64,000 bases of DNA from Streptomyces paradoxus (GCF_014202475.1 NZ_JACHGV010000003.1:528454-592453), one strand, 5' to 3'; positions 16,816 through 25,280 are shown, numbered from the stretch's first letter. Numbers and translations are program-made. Notes: generated by a model from the sequence alone, not told the origin.

Positions 16816-17970
16816 ATGAGCGACAGGCACATCAGTCAGCACTTCGAGACGCTCGCGATCCACGCGGGCAACACCGCCGACCCCCTGACGGGCGCGGTCG
16901 TCCCGCCGATCTACCAGGTCTCGACCTACAAGCAGGACGGCGTCGGCGGCCTGCGCGGCGGCTACGAGTACAGCCGCAGCGCCAATCCCACCAGGACCGC
17001 GCTGGAGGAGAACCTCGCCGCCCTGGAGGGCGGCCGCCGCGGTCTCGCGTTCGCGTCCGGGCTGGCGGCCGAGGACTGCCTGCTGCGTACGCTGCTCAGC
17101 CCGGGCGACCACGTGGTCATCCCGAACGACGCGTACGGCGGCACGTTCCGTCTGTTCGCCAAGGTCGTCGCCCGCTGGGGCGTGGAGTGGTCGGTCGCCG
17201 ACACGAGCGACCCGGCCGCCGTGCGGGCCGCCGTCACCCCGAAGACCAAGGTCGTCTGGGTGGAGACCCCCTCCAACCCGCTCCTGGGCATCACCGACAT
17301 CGCCGCCGTCGCCCAGGTCGCCCGGGACGCGGGCGCCCGCCTCGTCGTCGACAACACCTTCGCCACGCCCTACCTCCAACAGCCGCTGGCGCTGGGCGCG
17401 GACATCGTCGTGCACTCGCTGACCAAGTACATGGGCGGTCACTCCGACGTCGTGGGCGGCGCCCTGATCACCGCCGACGCCGGCCTCGGCGAGGAACTGG
17501 CCTTCCACCAGAACGCGATGGGCGCGGTCGCCGGGCCCTTCGACTCCTGGCTGGTGCTGCGCGGCACCAAGACCCTGTCCGTGCGCATGGACCGGCACAG
17601 CGAGAACGCGGCCAGGATCGCCGACATGCTCACCCGGCACGCGCGCGTGAGCAGCGTGCTGTACCCGGGGCTGCCGGAGCACCCGGGTCACGAGGTTGCC
17701 GCCAAGCAGATGAAGTCGTTCGGCGGCATGGTCTCCTTCCGGGTCGAGGGCGGTGAGGAGGCGGCCGTCGAGGTCTGCAACCGCGCCAGGATCTTCACGC
17801 TGGGCGAGTCCCTGGGCGGCGTCGAGTCGCTGATCGAGCACCCCGGCCGCATGACGCACGCGTCCGTGGCCGGTTCGGCCCTGGAGGTCCCCGGCGACCT
17901 GGTGCGCCTGTCCGTGGGCATCGAGAACGTCGAGGACCTGCTGGAGGACCTGCAGCAGGCGCTCGGCTAG
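16816..17970 (+). CDS. metB: Cystathionine gamma-synthase or gamma-lyase (Cys/Met metabolism PLP enzyme)
   Basis: This 384-aa PLP enzyme of the trans-sulfuration family joins cysteine to an activated homoserine to form cystathionine; in actinomycetes many close relatives also cleave cystathionine. It starts at ATG 16816. The N-terminal [20 protein letters not shown] and [11 protein letters not shown] are the family hallmarks. The PLP-binding Lys204 lies in [16 protein letters not shown]. The C-terminal [20 protein letters not shown] is the substrate-binding segment. Synthase and lyase cannot be separated from sequence alone here. The gene is monocistronic, with a convergent small gene behind it. 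Confidence 0.88.
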   Translation: MSDRHISQHFETLAIHAGNTADPLTGAVVPPIYQVSTYKQDGVGGLRGGYEYSRSANPTRTALEENLAALEGGRRGLAFASGLAAEDCLLRTLLSPGDHVVIPNDAYGGTFRLFAKVVARWGVEWSVADTSDPAAVRAAVTPKTKVVWVETPSNPLLGITDIAAVAQVARDAGARLVVDNTFATPYLQQPLALGADIVVHSLTKYMGGHSDVVGGALITADAGLGEELAFHQNAMGAVAGPFDSWLVLRGTKTLSVRMDRHSENAARIADMLTRHARVSSVLYPGLPEHPGHEVAAKQMKSFGGMVSFRVEGGEEAAVEVCNRARIFTLGESLGGVESLIEHPGRMTHASVAGSALEVPGDLVRLSVGIENVEDLLEDLQQALG

Positions 17971-17988
17971 AGGGGCCCCCTCACGGGG

Positions 17989-18237
17989 TCACCAGCCGCT
18001 GAGGGGTGGAGTCGTCTCGGACGGCGGCTCCACCCACGGGCGGGCCGTCAGCGCCCACACGGTGAACGCCAGGCTCGCCGCGAGCAGCAGCAGCCACAGG
18101 ACGCGGCGGGCGAGCGTCCGGCGCCGCAGCATGCGGCCGCCGCGGCGCACCGCCTCCGTGTGGATCTCGGGCGGCACGGGGCGCGGCGCCTGCTCCAGGA
18201 GCCGTCGTACGGCCGCCTCGCGGTTGTTCCCGCTCAT
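17989..18237 (-). CDS. Small single-pass membrane protein downstream of a sigma-like gene
   Basis: This 82-aa protein starts at ATG 18237. A basic N-terminal cytosolic part (REAAVRRLLEQAPRPVPPEI, then RRGGRMLRRR) precedes one membrane segment (about 48-66, WLLLLAASLAFTVWAL) and a short external tail. It lies 25 bp downstream of the sigma-like gene in the same orientation. A short cytosolic helix plus one membrane span is compatible with a minimal anti-sigma factor, but no ZAS zinc motif (HxxxCxxC) is present, so that role is only inferred from position. Confidence 0.65.
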   Translation of the reverse strand: MSGNNREAAVRRLLEQAPRPVPPEIHTEAVRRGGRMLRRRTLARRVLWLLLLAASLAFTVWALTARPWVEPPSETTPPLSGW

Positions 18238-18262
18238 GCCGCCCTCCGTTCGCGGGCCGGGC

Positions 18263-18763
18263 TCATGACGGCACCGCCTTCGTGGCCGTCACCGCGGGCG
18301 CCGGGCCCCGTGGCCGGTGCAGCAGGGCCGACGTGGCCCGGTGGCAGATCGCCCGTACGCGCTCCGGGGACAGCCCGAGCAGGGCGGCCGTCTGCTCCTC
18401 GGCGACGCCCTCGTAGAGCCGGAGGACCAGGACCAGCCGTTCCTGCGGGGTCAGCGGGGCCAGGGGGCTCGCGGGATCCGGGCGGGAGCGGCCGAGCCCG
18501 CCGTGGTGCCACGCCCCGCGAGCGAAGCGGACGGCGAGGTGCGAGCGGGTGCGGTCGTAGGGGTCCTCGCCGCGCAGCCGGTCCCAGCTCGCGTAGGTGT
18601 GGGCCAGTGACCGCGTCAGCAGGCGCCGCGCGCGGGGGTTGTCGTCCGGGGCCTCCGCGGTGAGCAGCGTGGCGGCGTGCAGCAGCCGCCCGGCGGCGCC
18701 CGCGACGAACGCCTCGAACTCCCGGGCGCGTCGGGTTGCCCGGGACGCATGCCGCTCCAGCAC
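18263..18763 (-). CDS. Sigma-factor-like protein (SigE-family-like, degenerate region 2)
   Basis: This 166-aa protein starts with GTG 18763. Its N-terminus, FEAFVAGAAGRLLHAATLLT, resembles region 2.1 of the small SigE-type ECF family (FxxFVxxRxxxLxRxAxLLT). The acidic, DNA-melting part of region 2 is replaced by a divergent stretch. The C-terminus, LTPQERLVLVLRLYEGVAEE then TAALLGLSPERVRAICHRAT, is a good sigma region 4 helix-turn-helix. The protein may bind -35-type DNA without promoter melting, acting as a regulator rather than a true sigma factor. It pairs with the membrane protein just downstream. Confidence 0.7.
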   Translation of the reverse strand: MLERHASRATRRAREFEAFVAGAAGRLLHAATLLTAEAPDDNPRARRLLTRSLAHTYASWDRLRGEDPYDRTRSHLAVRFARGAWHHGGLGRSRPDPASPLAPLTPQERLVLVLRLYEGVAEEQTAALLGLSPERVRAICHRATSALLHRPRGPAPAVTATKAVPS

Positions 18764-18940
18764 CGCGCCTCCCGCCTGACGGCGACCCTGAGGATGCGGG
18801 CACCCGGCCGCGCGCGGCGGGGCCCGGTCTCATATCAGGCCAGGGAGGGCCCCGAGGTCAAGAGCCGCGCACGGCTCGGACGGTGCCGTGCACGCGTGGG
18901 TCTTCGCCGTCGTACGCGCTGCCCCCGCGCGGCGGGGCGT

Positions 18941-19465
18941 TCAGGACGCCGGTTCCGCCTCCGGCCCCGGCACCCCCTGCGCCGCCATCCGGGAGGACAG
19001 GGCGCTGTTGAAGCGCGTGAGGAGGTCGCAGAACGCCTCGCGCTCGCCGGGCTCCCAGTCGTGGGTTAGCTCGGCCATCAACTGCCGTCGGGAGGAGCGC
19101 ACTTCCTCCAGGCGGGCCTGGCCGCGCGGGGACAGCTGCAGCACCACCGCGCGCCCGTCCTCGGGGTGCGAGGTGCGCTTGACCAGGCCGGTGTCGACGA
19201 GCGGTGCCACCTGCCGGGTGACCGTCGACGAGTCGATCCCCATGCTCGCGGCGAGCGCCTTGACGCCCATCGGGCCTTCCTTGTCGAGGCGGTTGAGCAG
19301 CAGGTACGCGGCGCGGTCCATGGAGTTGCGCACCTGACCGACCCCGCCGAGCCGGGTCTGTTCGGCACGGCGGGCGAACAGCGCCACCTCGTGCTGCAGC
19401 GTGTCGAGAAGACCGGTGTCACCGACGGTCGTCATGTCCATCGACATTTCAGGTGTTGTGGGCAT
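18941..19465 (-). CDS. MarR-family transcriptional regulator
   Basis: This 174-aa dimeric winged-helix regulator uses the ATG at 19465; the frame is open further upstream but that part is low-complexity and reaches into the neighbouring gene. Residues about 30-125 are the MarR domain: NSMDRAAYLLLNRLDKEGPM, then the recognition helix MGIDSSTVTRQVAPLVDTGL and the wing HPEDGRAVVLQLS. The signal is unknown. It is divergent to threonine dehydratase with 145 bp between the starts, so it may control itself, ilvA, or neither. Confidence 0.88.
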   Translation of the reverse strand: MPTTPEMSMDMTTVGDTGLLDTLQHEVALFARRAEQTRLGGVGQVRNSMDRAAYLLLNRLDKEGPMGVKALAASMGIDSSTVTRQVAPLVDTGLVKRTSHPEDGRAVVLQLSPRGQARLEEVRSSRRQLMAELTHDWEPGEREAFCDLLTRFNSALSSRMAAQGVPGPEAEPAS

Positions 19466-19610
19466 GGCCGGGGGCTCACTTCGTGGAGGGCTGGCAGATT
19501 GGGGGACAGGGTACGCGGCCGGAAGGCGGGCCGTACCGGCGCTGCGCAAAGCGGGTCTCGGAGGTTGGTCACAACGGTCGTTCCCGCCTGTGAACTGCGA
19601 TGCTGGAGTC

Positions 19611-20840
19611 ATGAGCTACAGCACGGCTGACTCCTTTCGGCCCGTCACCCTCGACGACGTGCGCGGTGCGCAGAAGATGCTGTCGGGTGTGGCGCGGGTG
19701 ACCGCGATGGAGGGCAGCAGGCACCTGTCCCAGATGGTCGGTGCGCCGGTCCACCTCAAGTGCGAGAACCTGCAGCGGACGGGCTCGTTCAAGCTGCGCG
19801 GCGCGTACGTGCGGATCGCCGGTCTGCTGCCGGAGGAGCGCGCCGCCGGTGTCGTCGCCGCGAGCGCCGGCAACCACGCGCAGGGCGTCGCCCTCGCCTC
19901 CGCCCTGCTCGGCGTGCGCTCCACGGTGTTCATGCCGAAGGGCGCCCCGCTGCCCAAGGTCAGTGCCACCCGTGACTACGGGGCCGAGGTACGTCTGCAC
20001 GGCCAGGTCGTCGACGAGACGCTGGCCGCGGCGCAGGAGTACGCGGCCGAGACGGGCGCGGTGTTCATCCACCCCTTCGACCACCCCGACATCATCGCGG
20101 GCCAGGGCACGGTGGGCCTGGAGATCCTGGAGCAGTGCCCGGAGGCGCGCACGATCCTGGTCGGCATCGGCGGGGGCGGGCTGGCCGCCGGGATCGCGGT
20201 GGCGGTGAAGTCCCTGCGGCCGGACGTGCGGGTCGTGGGTGTGCAGGCGGCGGGCGCGGCGGCCTACCCGCCCTCGCTGGCGGCGGGCCGGCCGGTGTCG
20301 GTCGAGAACCCGGCGACGATGGCCGACGGCATCAAGGTCGGGCGGCCCGGCGACGTGCCGTTCGGGATCGTCGGCGAGCTGGTCGACGAGGTGCGCACGG
20401 TCAGCGAGGACGAGCTGTCCGCCGCGCTGCTGCTGTGCCTGGAGCGGGCCAAGCTGGTCGTGGAGCCGGCCGGGGCGAGCCCGGTCGCGGCGCTGCTGAG
20501 CGAGCCCGGCGCCTTCGAGGGCCCGGTCGTCGCGGTGCTGTCCGGCGGCAACGTCGACCCGGTGCTGATGGAGCGGGTGCTGCGGCACGGCATGGCCGCG
20601 CAGGGCCGCTACCTCGCGGTGCGGCTGCGGCTGACGGACCGGCCCGGAGCTCTCGCCACTCTTCTGGGCGCGTTGTCAGTGGTCGACGCTAACGTCCTCG
20701 ATGTGAGCCATGTCCGGACCGACCCGCGGCTCGGGCTCACGGAGGCGGAGGTCGAGCTGCACCTGGAGACGAAGGGCCCGGCGCACTGCGCCGAGGTGGG
20801 TCAGGCGCTGCGCGAGGCGGGCTACACGGTCATCGGCTGA
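19611..20840 (+). CDS. ilvA: Threonine dehydratase (ammonia-lyase), biosynthetic or catabolic, with ACT-like domain
   Basis: This PLP enzyme converts L-threonine to 2-oxobutyrate and ammonia, feeding isoleucine synthesis. The 409-aa product starts at ATG 19611 (GGAG 5 nt upstream). The PLP Lys lies in TGSFKLRGAY; GIGGGGLAAG is the phosphate-binding loop. Residues about 330-409 form a single ACT-like domain (LRLTDRPGALATLLGALSVV), so the length fits the about 400-aa single-ACT class rather than the 500-aa double-ACT E. coli IlvA. Allosteric control by branched-chain amino acids is likely from the domain. Confidence 0.93.
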   Translation: MSYSTADSFRPVTLDDVRGAQKMLSGVARVTAMEGSRHLSQMVGAPVHLKCENLQRTGSFKLRGAYVRIAGLLPEERAAGVVAASAGNHAQGVALASALLGVRSTVFMPKGAPLPKVSATRDYGAEVRLHGQVVDETLAAAQEYAAETGAVFIHPFDHPDIIAGQGTVGLEILEQCPEARTILVGIGGGGLAAGIAVAVKSLRPDVRVVGVQAAGAAAYPPSLAAGRPVSVENPATMADGIKVGRPGDVPFGIVGELVDEVRTVSEDELSAALLLCLERAKLVVEPAGASPVAALLSEPGAFEGPVVAVLSGGNVDPVLMERVLRHGMAAQGRYLAVRLRLTDRPGALATLLGALSVVDANVLDVSHVRTDPRLGLTEAEVELHLETKGPAHCAEVGQALREAGYTVIG

Positions 20841-20902
20841 CCCGGCTCCCGGGCCGGCCCAAGATCCTTTCGTCACACGAAGAGTAACCAGGAAAAGCGC
20901 AT

Positions 20903-20930
20903 TGTGAGACGCGATACATCGCGTTATGGT
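20903..20930 (+). promoter_or_regulatory. Promoter with palindromic operator in the spacer, upstream of the ABC exporter
   Basis: TTGTGA (20903-20908) and TATGGT (20925-20930) are spaced 16 bp as a vegetative-type promoter. The spacer is filled exactly by ACGCGAT-AC-ATCGCGT (20909-20924), a perfect 7-bp inverted repeat. A repressor bound there would block RNA polymerase. Such palindromes are typical of PadR- or TetR-type repressors that guard drug exporters, but no such regulator gene is adjacent. A short hairpin (20949-20966) follows in the leader. Confidence 0.55.
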
Positions 20931-20991
20931 GTGTTGGTGCCAAGCTTTGCCGGACGTCTGTCCGGCCATCCCCGAAGACGTGGAGACTCAT

Positions 20992-21969
20992 ATGCCAGGC
21001 GCCATCTACGCCGAAGGTCTGGTCAAGACCTTCGGTGACGTAAAGGCCTTGGACGGCGTCGACCTCGACGTGCCCGAGGGCACGGTCCTCGGCCTGCTCG
21101 GGCCGAACGGCGCGGGCAAGACCACGACCGTCCGCTGCCTGACCACCCTGCTGCGCCCCGACAGCGGCCGGGCGGTCGTCGCGGGAATCGACGTGCTCAA
21201 ACAGCCTGACGCGGTCCGCCGCTCCATCGGCCTGTCCGGCCAGTTCGCGGCCGTCGACGAATACCTCACCGGCCGGGAGAACCTCCAGATGGTCGGCCAG
21301 CTCTACCAGATGCGGGCCAAGGCGGCGAAGGAGCGCGCGGCCGAACTGCTGGAGCAGTTCCATCTCGCGGACGCCGCCGACCGCCCCGCCAAGACCTACT
21401 CGGGAGGCATGCGCCGCCGCCTCGACCTCGCGGCCGCCCTGGTCGTCTCGCCGCCCGTGATGTTCATGGACGAGCCGACGACGGGCCTCGACCCCCGCAA
21501 CCGCCAGCAGCTGTGGGAGGTCATCAAGCAACTGGTCTCCGGAGGCACGACGCTGCTGCTCACCACGCAGTACCTGGAGGAGGCCGACCACCTGGCGCAC
21601 GACATCGCGGTGGTCGACCACGGCAAGGTCATCGCCCAGGGCACCTCCGACCAGCTCAAGGCCCGCACCGGCGGCGAGCGCGTCGAGGTCGTGGTGCACG
21701 AACGCGAGCACATCCAGGGCGCCGCCGAGGTCCTCGCCGGCTTCGGCAAGGGCGAGACCACCGTCGAGGAGCACATGCGCAAGCTCACCGCCCCCGTGAC
21801 CGGCGGCGCCAAGCTCCTCGCCGAGGTCATCCGCGAGCTGGACACCCGCGGCATCGAGATCGACGACATCGGCCTGCGCCGGCCGACCCTCGACGACGTC
21901 TTCCTGTCCCTCACGGGACACGTGGCCGAGGCCAAGGACCAGGAGAACGACAAGGAGGCCGTCCAGTGA
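20992..21969 (+). CDS. ABC exporter ATP-binding protein, DrrA (daunorubicin resistance) type
   Basis: This 325-aa ATPase drives export through the permease encoded next. It starts at ATG 20992 with TGGAG upstream. Walker A GPNGAGKTTT, signature TYSGGMRRRLDLA, Walker B MFMDEPTTGLD and the H-loop TTQYLEEAD are all intact. The C-terminal about 80 residues (GERVEVVVHEREHIQGAAEV) are the DUF4162-type extension found in DrrA-like proteins. Its TGA overlaps the GTG start of the permease, so the two are coupled. The group includes self-resistance pumps for polyketides as well as general lipophilic drug exporters; the substrate is unknown. Confidence 0.93.
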   Translation: MPGAIYAEGLVKTFGDVKALDGVDLDVPEGTVLGLLGPNGAGKTTTVRCLTTLLRPDSGRAVVAGIDVLKQPDAVRRSIGLSGQFAAVDEYLTGRENLQMVGQLYQMRAKAAKERAAELLEQFHLADAADRPAKTYSGGMRRRLDLAAALVVSPPVMFMDEPTTGLDPRNRQQLWEVIKQLVSGGTTLLLTTQYLEEADHLAHDIAVVDHGKVIAQGTSDQLKARTGGERVEVVVHEREHIQGAAEVLAGFGKGETTVEEHMRKLTAPVTGGAKLLAEVIRELDTRGIEIDDIGLRRPTLDDVFLSLTGHVAEAKDQENDKEAVQ

Positions 21970-22823
21970 GCGCCGCAACCGACACCGTGCGCGTCGCGCC
22001 GGCCGCGAACCCGGTCAGCCAGTCGATCCGGGACTCCCTGGTCGTCGCCAAGCGGAACCTGATCCGCATGTCCCGGATCCCCGAGATGATCATCTACGGG
22101 CTGATCCAGCCGATCATGTTCGTGGTGCTGTTCACCTACGTCTTCGGCGGCTCCATGCAGATCGGCAACAGCACCAGTGCCGCCGACTACAAGAACTTCC
22201 TGATGGCGGGCATCTTCGCGCAGACCGTCACGTTCGCCACCGCCAGCTCCGGCGCCGGCATCGCCGACGACATGCACAAGGGCCTCATCGACCGCTTCCG
22301 CTCCCTGCCCATGGCACGCGGCGCGGTGCTCACCGGGCGCACCCTCGCCGACTCCGTGCAGACGGCCCTGACCCTGGTGGTCCTCGCCGTGGTCGCCCTC
22401 CTGGTCGGCTGGCGCGTCGGCTCGGACGGCAGCACCAACGCCGCCAAGGTCCTCGCGGCCTTCGGCCTGCTGCTCCTGCTCGGCTACGCGTTCACCTGGA
22501 TCGGCGCCCTGATCGGCATGTCCGTGCGGACCCCCGAGGCGGCCACGTCCAGCGGCCTGATCTGGCTCTTTCCGGTCACGTTCATCTCGAACGCGTTCGT
22601 GGACACCAGTCACATGACCCCGTGGCTGCGCCACATCGCCGAGTGGAACCCGTTCAGTGCCACGGTCCAGGCCTGCCGGGTCCTCTTCGCCAACCCGGGC
22701 CAGTCGACGTCGGACGCCTGGCCCATGCAGCACCCGGTGTGGGCCTCACTGATCTACTCGGTCCTCATCCTGGTGGTCTTCCGGACCCTGGCGGTGCGCA
22801 AGTACCGCTCGGCGACGGCATGA
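21966..22823 (+). CDS. ABC-2 type exporter permease, DrrB type
   Basis: This 285-aa integral membrane protein starts at GTG 21966, overlapping the ATPase stop by 4 bp. It has six hydrophobic segments. The family signature RNLIRMSRIPEMIIYGLIQP is followed by MFVVLFTYVFGG, and the middle holds GIADDMHKGLIDRFRSLPM, the motif of ABC-2 permeases that contacts the ATPase. The C-terminal loop FISNAFVDTSHMTPWLRHIA leads to the final span. With the preceding ATPase it makes a complete two-component exporter under one promoter with an embedded palindrome. Confidence 0.93.
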   Translation: MSAATDTVRVAPAANPVSQSIRDSLVVAKRNLIRMSRIPEMIIYGLIQPIMFVVLFTYVFGGSMQIGNSTSAADYKNFLMAGIFAQTVTFATASSGAGIADDMHKGLIDRFRSLPMARGAVLTGRTLADSVQTALTLVVLAVVALLVGWRVGSDGSTNAAKVLAAFGLLLLLGYAFTWIGALIGMSVRTPEAATSSGLIWLFPVTFISNAFVDTSHMTPWLRHIAEWNPFSATVQACRVLFANPGQSTSDAWPMQHPVWASLIYSVLILVVFRTLAVRKYRSATA

Positions 22824-22828
22824 CAAAC

Positions 22829-22856
22829 GCCCCCGGGGCCTGTGGGCGCCGGGGGC
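22829..22856. terminator. Bidirectional hairpin between exporter and greA
   Basis: GCCCCCGG (22829-22836) pairs with CCGGGGGC (22849-22856), with additional pairing inside the loop. It sits between convergent stops and probably serves both. Confidence 0.65.
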
Positions 22857-22881
22857 AGATCAGGGCTCGGACGGCGGCGGG

Positions 22882-23379
22882 TCAGCCCTCGTACGGCTCG
22901 GCCTTGAGGATCTTCACCAGGGCCTTCTTGCCGTTCGGCAGCTCGTACTCCGCGTCCTCGCCGACCTTGTGGCCGATCACGCCGGTGCCCAGCGGGGACT
23001 GCGGCGAGTAGGTCTCGATGTCGGAGCTCGCGTACTCGCGGGAGGCGAGCAGGAACGTCAGCGTGTCGTCCTCGTCACCGTCGAACGCGATCGTGACGAC
23101 CATGCCGGGCGCCACCGCGCCGTCCGCCGCGGGCGCCTCACCGACCTTGGCGCTCTCCAGGAGCTGGGTGAGCTGGCGCACACGGAGCTCCTGCTTGCCC
23201 TGTTCCTCCTTGGCCGCGTGGTACCCGCCGTTCTCACGCAGGTCGCCCTCCTCGCGCGCGGCGGCGATCTTCGCGGAGATCTCCGCCCGCGCGGGACCAG
23301 TAAGGTGCTCAAGCTCAGCCTTGAGCTTGTTGTACGCCTCCTGGGTCAGCCAGGTGACGTTCTCGCTGGTCTGGGTCAC
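22882..23379 (-). CDS. greA: Transcription elongation factor GreA
   Basis: GreA rescues backtracked RNA polymerase by stimulating cleavage of the 3' end of the transcript. The 165-aa product is placed at the GTG 23379 (VTQTSENVTWL), which has GAGGAG 6-7 nt upstream; an in-frame ATG ten codons earlier lacks a site. The N-terminal coiled coil carries the tip acidic residues in AREEGDLRENGGYHAAKEEQ. The C-terminal FKBP-like domain ends with the family motif SPLGTGVIGHKVGE. It converges on the exporter operon. Confidence 0.95.
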   Translation of the reverse strand: MTQTSENVTWLTQEAYNKLKAELEHLTGPARAEISAKIAAAREEGDLRENGGYHAAKEEQGKQELRVRQLTQLLESAKVGEAPAADGAVAPGMVVTIAFDGDEDDTLTFLLASREYASSDIETYSPQSPLGTGVIGHKVGEDAEYELPNGKKALVKILKAEPYEG

Positions 23380-23557
23380 AGGTGCTCCTCGTAGGTACTG
23401 GGAATACAAAGCATCGCCCTACCCAGAAGAATGTTCCTTCACGGAAGGGCGAAACCACGAGCCTAACAATTCAGGGGCCCGAGGGGGAGGACATAAGCCA
23501 CCAGATTCACGTCAATGCAGGTCAGGCACTACGTATTCCAGGTGATGCCGGTCGGCG

Positions 23558-23956
23558 TCAGCCGGTGTGGCAGCCCAGCAGCTCGGCCGTGGTCCCCGGG
23601 GAGGTCGTACGGAGCGTGACGACCTTGTCGATGCGGGTCCCGTCCCCGTCGAAGCGGAAGTCGGCCCGGCCCACCTCGGCCCCGTCCTCGGCCTGCGAGC
23701 GCACCGTGCAGTAGCCCTTGGCGCCGGCGTCCTTGCGGACCTCCAGATGCACCTGCACGGACTTCTGGCCCGGCTCGAAGCTGATCACCTCGGCGCTGAT
23801 CTCGCTCTTGGCGACGTAGTGGTAGCCGAACCAGCCGAGGAGCCCCAGCAGCGCCACCGCGAGGACGGTGCCCACGACCTTGAGCGTACGGTCGGCGCGC
23901 TCGTCCGAGGAACGGCCGTATCGGCCCTCGGGCAGCCGCGTGCTCGCCGTACTCAT
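23558..23956 (-). CDS. DUF4307 membrane protein
   Basis: This 132-aa protein starts at ATG 23956. A short basic cytosolic N-terminus (PEGRYGRSSDERADR) is followed by one membrane span (about 25-48, KVVGTVLAVALLGLLGWFGY) and an external beta-rich domain of about 80 residues with two Cys (GYCTV, LLGCHTG) that could form a disulfide. This is the DUF4307 family, found only in actinobacteria and usually next to mca, as here (divergent). Function is unknown; the conserved pairing suggests a link to mycothiol or envelope redox state. Confidence 0.85.
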   Translation of the reverse strand: MSTASTRLPEGRYGRSSDERADRTLKVVGTVLAVALLGLLGWFGYHYVAKSEISAEVISFEPGQKSVQVHLEVRKDAGAKGYCTVRSQAEDGAEVGRADFRFDGDGTRIDKVVTLRTTSPGTTAELLGCHTG

Positions 23957-24016
23957 GATCGTCCTCCTGGCAGGGCCGGGACGAAGGTCCCGGAAGGGGC
24001 TCCAGGACCGGGTCCC

Positions 24017-24050
24017 GGAATTATTCGCCCCCCGATTCGGTCACTATAGA
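24017..24050 (+). promoter_or_regulatory. Candidate sigma-R-like promoter of mca, overlapping a vegetative -10
   Basis: GGAAT (24017-24021) is followed after 18 nt by GTC (24040-24042), a one-base departure from the sigma-R consensus GGAAT-N18-GTT. TATAGA at 24045-24050 could be the -10 of a second, vegetative-type promoter with a weak -35 (TTATTC, 24022-24027). Control of mycothiol genes by sigma-R is known in S. coelicolor; here it is a pattern match. Confidence 0.5.
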
Positions 24051-24103
24051 AGCCGCTGATTGCGCCGACGCACACAGGGCGCCGACTTACTGAGGATTGA
24101 GTC

Positions 24104-24985
24104 TTGACTGACCAGTTGCGACTGATGGCCGTTCACGCCCACCCCGACGACGAGTCGAGCAAGGGCGCTGCGACCATGGCGAAGTACGTGTCCGAGGGGG
24201 TGGACGTGCTGGTCGTGACCTGCACGGGCGGGGAACGCGGCTCCATCCTCAATCCCAAGCTCCAGGGCGACGCGTACATCGAGGAGCACATCCACGAGGT
24301 ACGCAAGAAGGAGATGGACGAGGCCCGGGAGATCCTGGGCGTCAAGCAGGAATGGCTCGGCTTCGTCGACTCGGGCCTGCCCGAGGGCGACCCGCTGCCG
24401 CCGCTGCCGGAGGGCTGCTTCGCCCTGGAGGACGTGGACCACGCGGCCGGGGAGCTGGTGCGCAAGATCCGCGCCTTCCGCCCCCAGGTGATCACCACGT
24501 ACGACGAGAACGGCGGCTACCCGCACCCCGACCACATCATGACCCACAAGATCTCCATGGTGGCGTTCGAGTCGGCCGCGGACACCGAGAAGTACCCGGA
24601 GGCGGAGTACGGCCCCGCCTACCAGCCGCAGAAGCTCTACTACAACCAGGGCTTCAACCGCCCGCGCACCGAGGCCCTGCACCAGGCGATGCTCGACCGC
24701 GGCCTGGAGTCCCCCTACGGGGACTGGCTCAAGCGCTGGGAGGAGTTCGGCATGAAGCAGCGCACGCTCACCACGCACATCCCGTGCGCCGACTTCTACG
24801 AGATCCGCGACAAGGCGCTGATCGCCCATGCCACGCAGATCGACCCGGACGGCGGCTGGTTCAAGGTGCCGATGGAGATCCAGAAGGAGGTCTGGCCGAC
24901 GGAGGAGTACGAGCTGGCGAAGGCCCTCGTCGATACCTCCCTCCCCGAGGACGACCTCTTCGCGGGCATCCGCGACAATGCCTGA
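24104..24985 (+). CDS. mca: Mycothiol S-conjugate amidase
   Basis: Mca is a zinc hydrolase that cleaves mycothiol conjugates of electrophiles and drugs into glucosaminyl-inositol and an acetyl-cysteine mercapturate that is exported, completing mycothiol-dependent detoxification. The 293-aa product starts with TTG 24104 (GAGGA upstream). The LmbE-like zinc motif AHPDDESSKGA is at residues 11-21, the third metal ligand is in YPHPDHIMTH, and CTGGERGSILN is the family motif. Compared with the deacetylase MshB it has the longer C-terminal region expected for Mca. A sigma-R-like promoter precedes it. Confidence 0.95.
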   Translation: MTDQLRLMAVHAHPDDESSKGAATMAKYVSEGVDVLVVTCTGGERGSILNPKLQGDAYIEEHIHEVRKKEMDEAREILGVKQEWLGFVDSGLPEGDPLPPLPEGCFALEDVDHAAGELVRKIRAFRPQVITTYDENGGYPHPDHIMTHKISMVAFESAADTEKYPEAEYGPAYQPQKLYYNQGFNRPRTEALHQAMLDRGLESPYGDWLKRWEEFGMKQRTLTTHIPCADFYEIRDKALIAHATQIDPDGGWFKVPMEIQKEVWPTEEYELAKALVDTSLPEDDLFAGIRDNA

Positions 24986-25280
24986 CATGAGCGCAAGCGC
25001 AAGCCTGGCAATGACGCACCTCGTCTCCTTCGCCAAGGAGGTCGACGAGGACAAGGTCACCCCCGGCGTCCTCGGCTTCATCGTCTTCGCGGCGATGGCC
25101 CTGGCGGTGTGGGCCCTGATGAAGTCGATGAGCCGGCACATGAACCGGGTCGACTTCACGCAGGTGCCGGACCCGAAGGCGGAGCAGGCGGAGCAGGCGG
25201 AGCAGCCGGCGGCGGAGCCGGCCCGGACGGAATCCGCGGAAGCGGAGCCCTCCGGCCAGGGCGGCAAGAAGCAAGGCTGA
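24978..25280 (+). CDS. Small membrane protein coupled to mca
   Basis: This 100-aa protein has its ATG at 24978 overlapping the mca stop by 8 bp; ATG 24987 is an alternative that starts just after it. One membrane span lies at about 35-54 (GVLGFIVFAAMALAVWALM). The cytosolic tail begins KSMSRHMNRVDF and becomes a low-complexity Ala/Glu/Gln region that includes three exact GCGGAGCAG codons repeats (AEQAEQAEQ). It is probably cotranscribed with mca. The function is unknown. Confidence 0.8.
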   Translation: MPDMSASASLAMTHLVSFAKEVDEDKVTPGVLGFIVFAAMALAVWALMKSMSRHMNRVDFTQVPDPKAEQAEQAEQPAAEPARTESAEAEPSGQGGKKQG

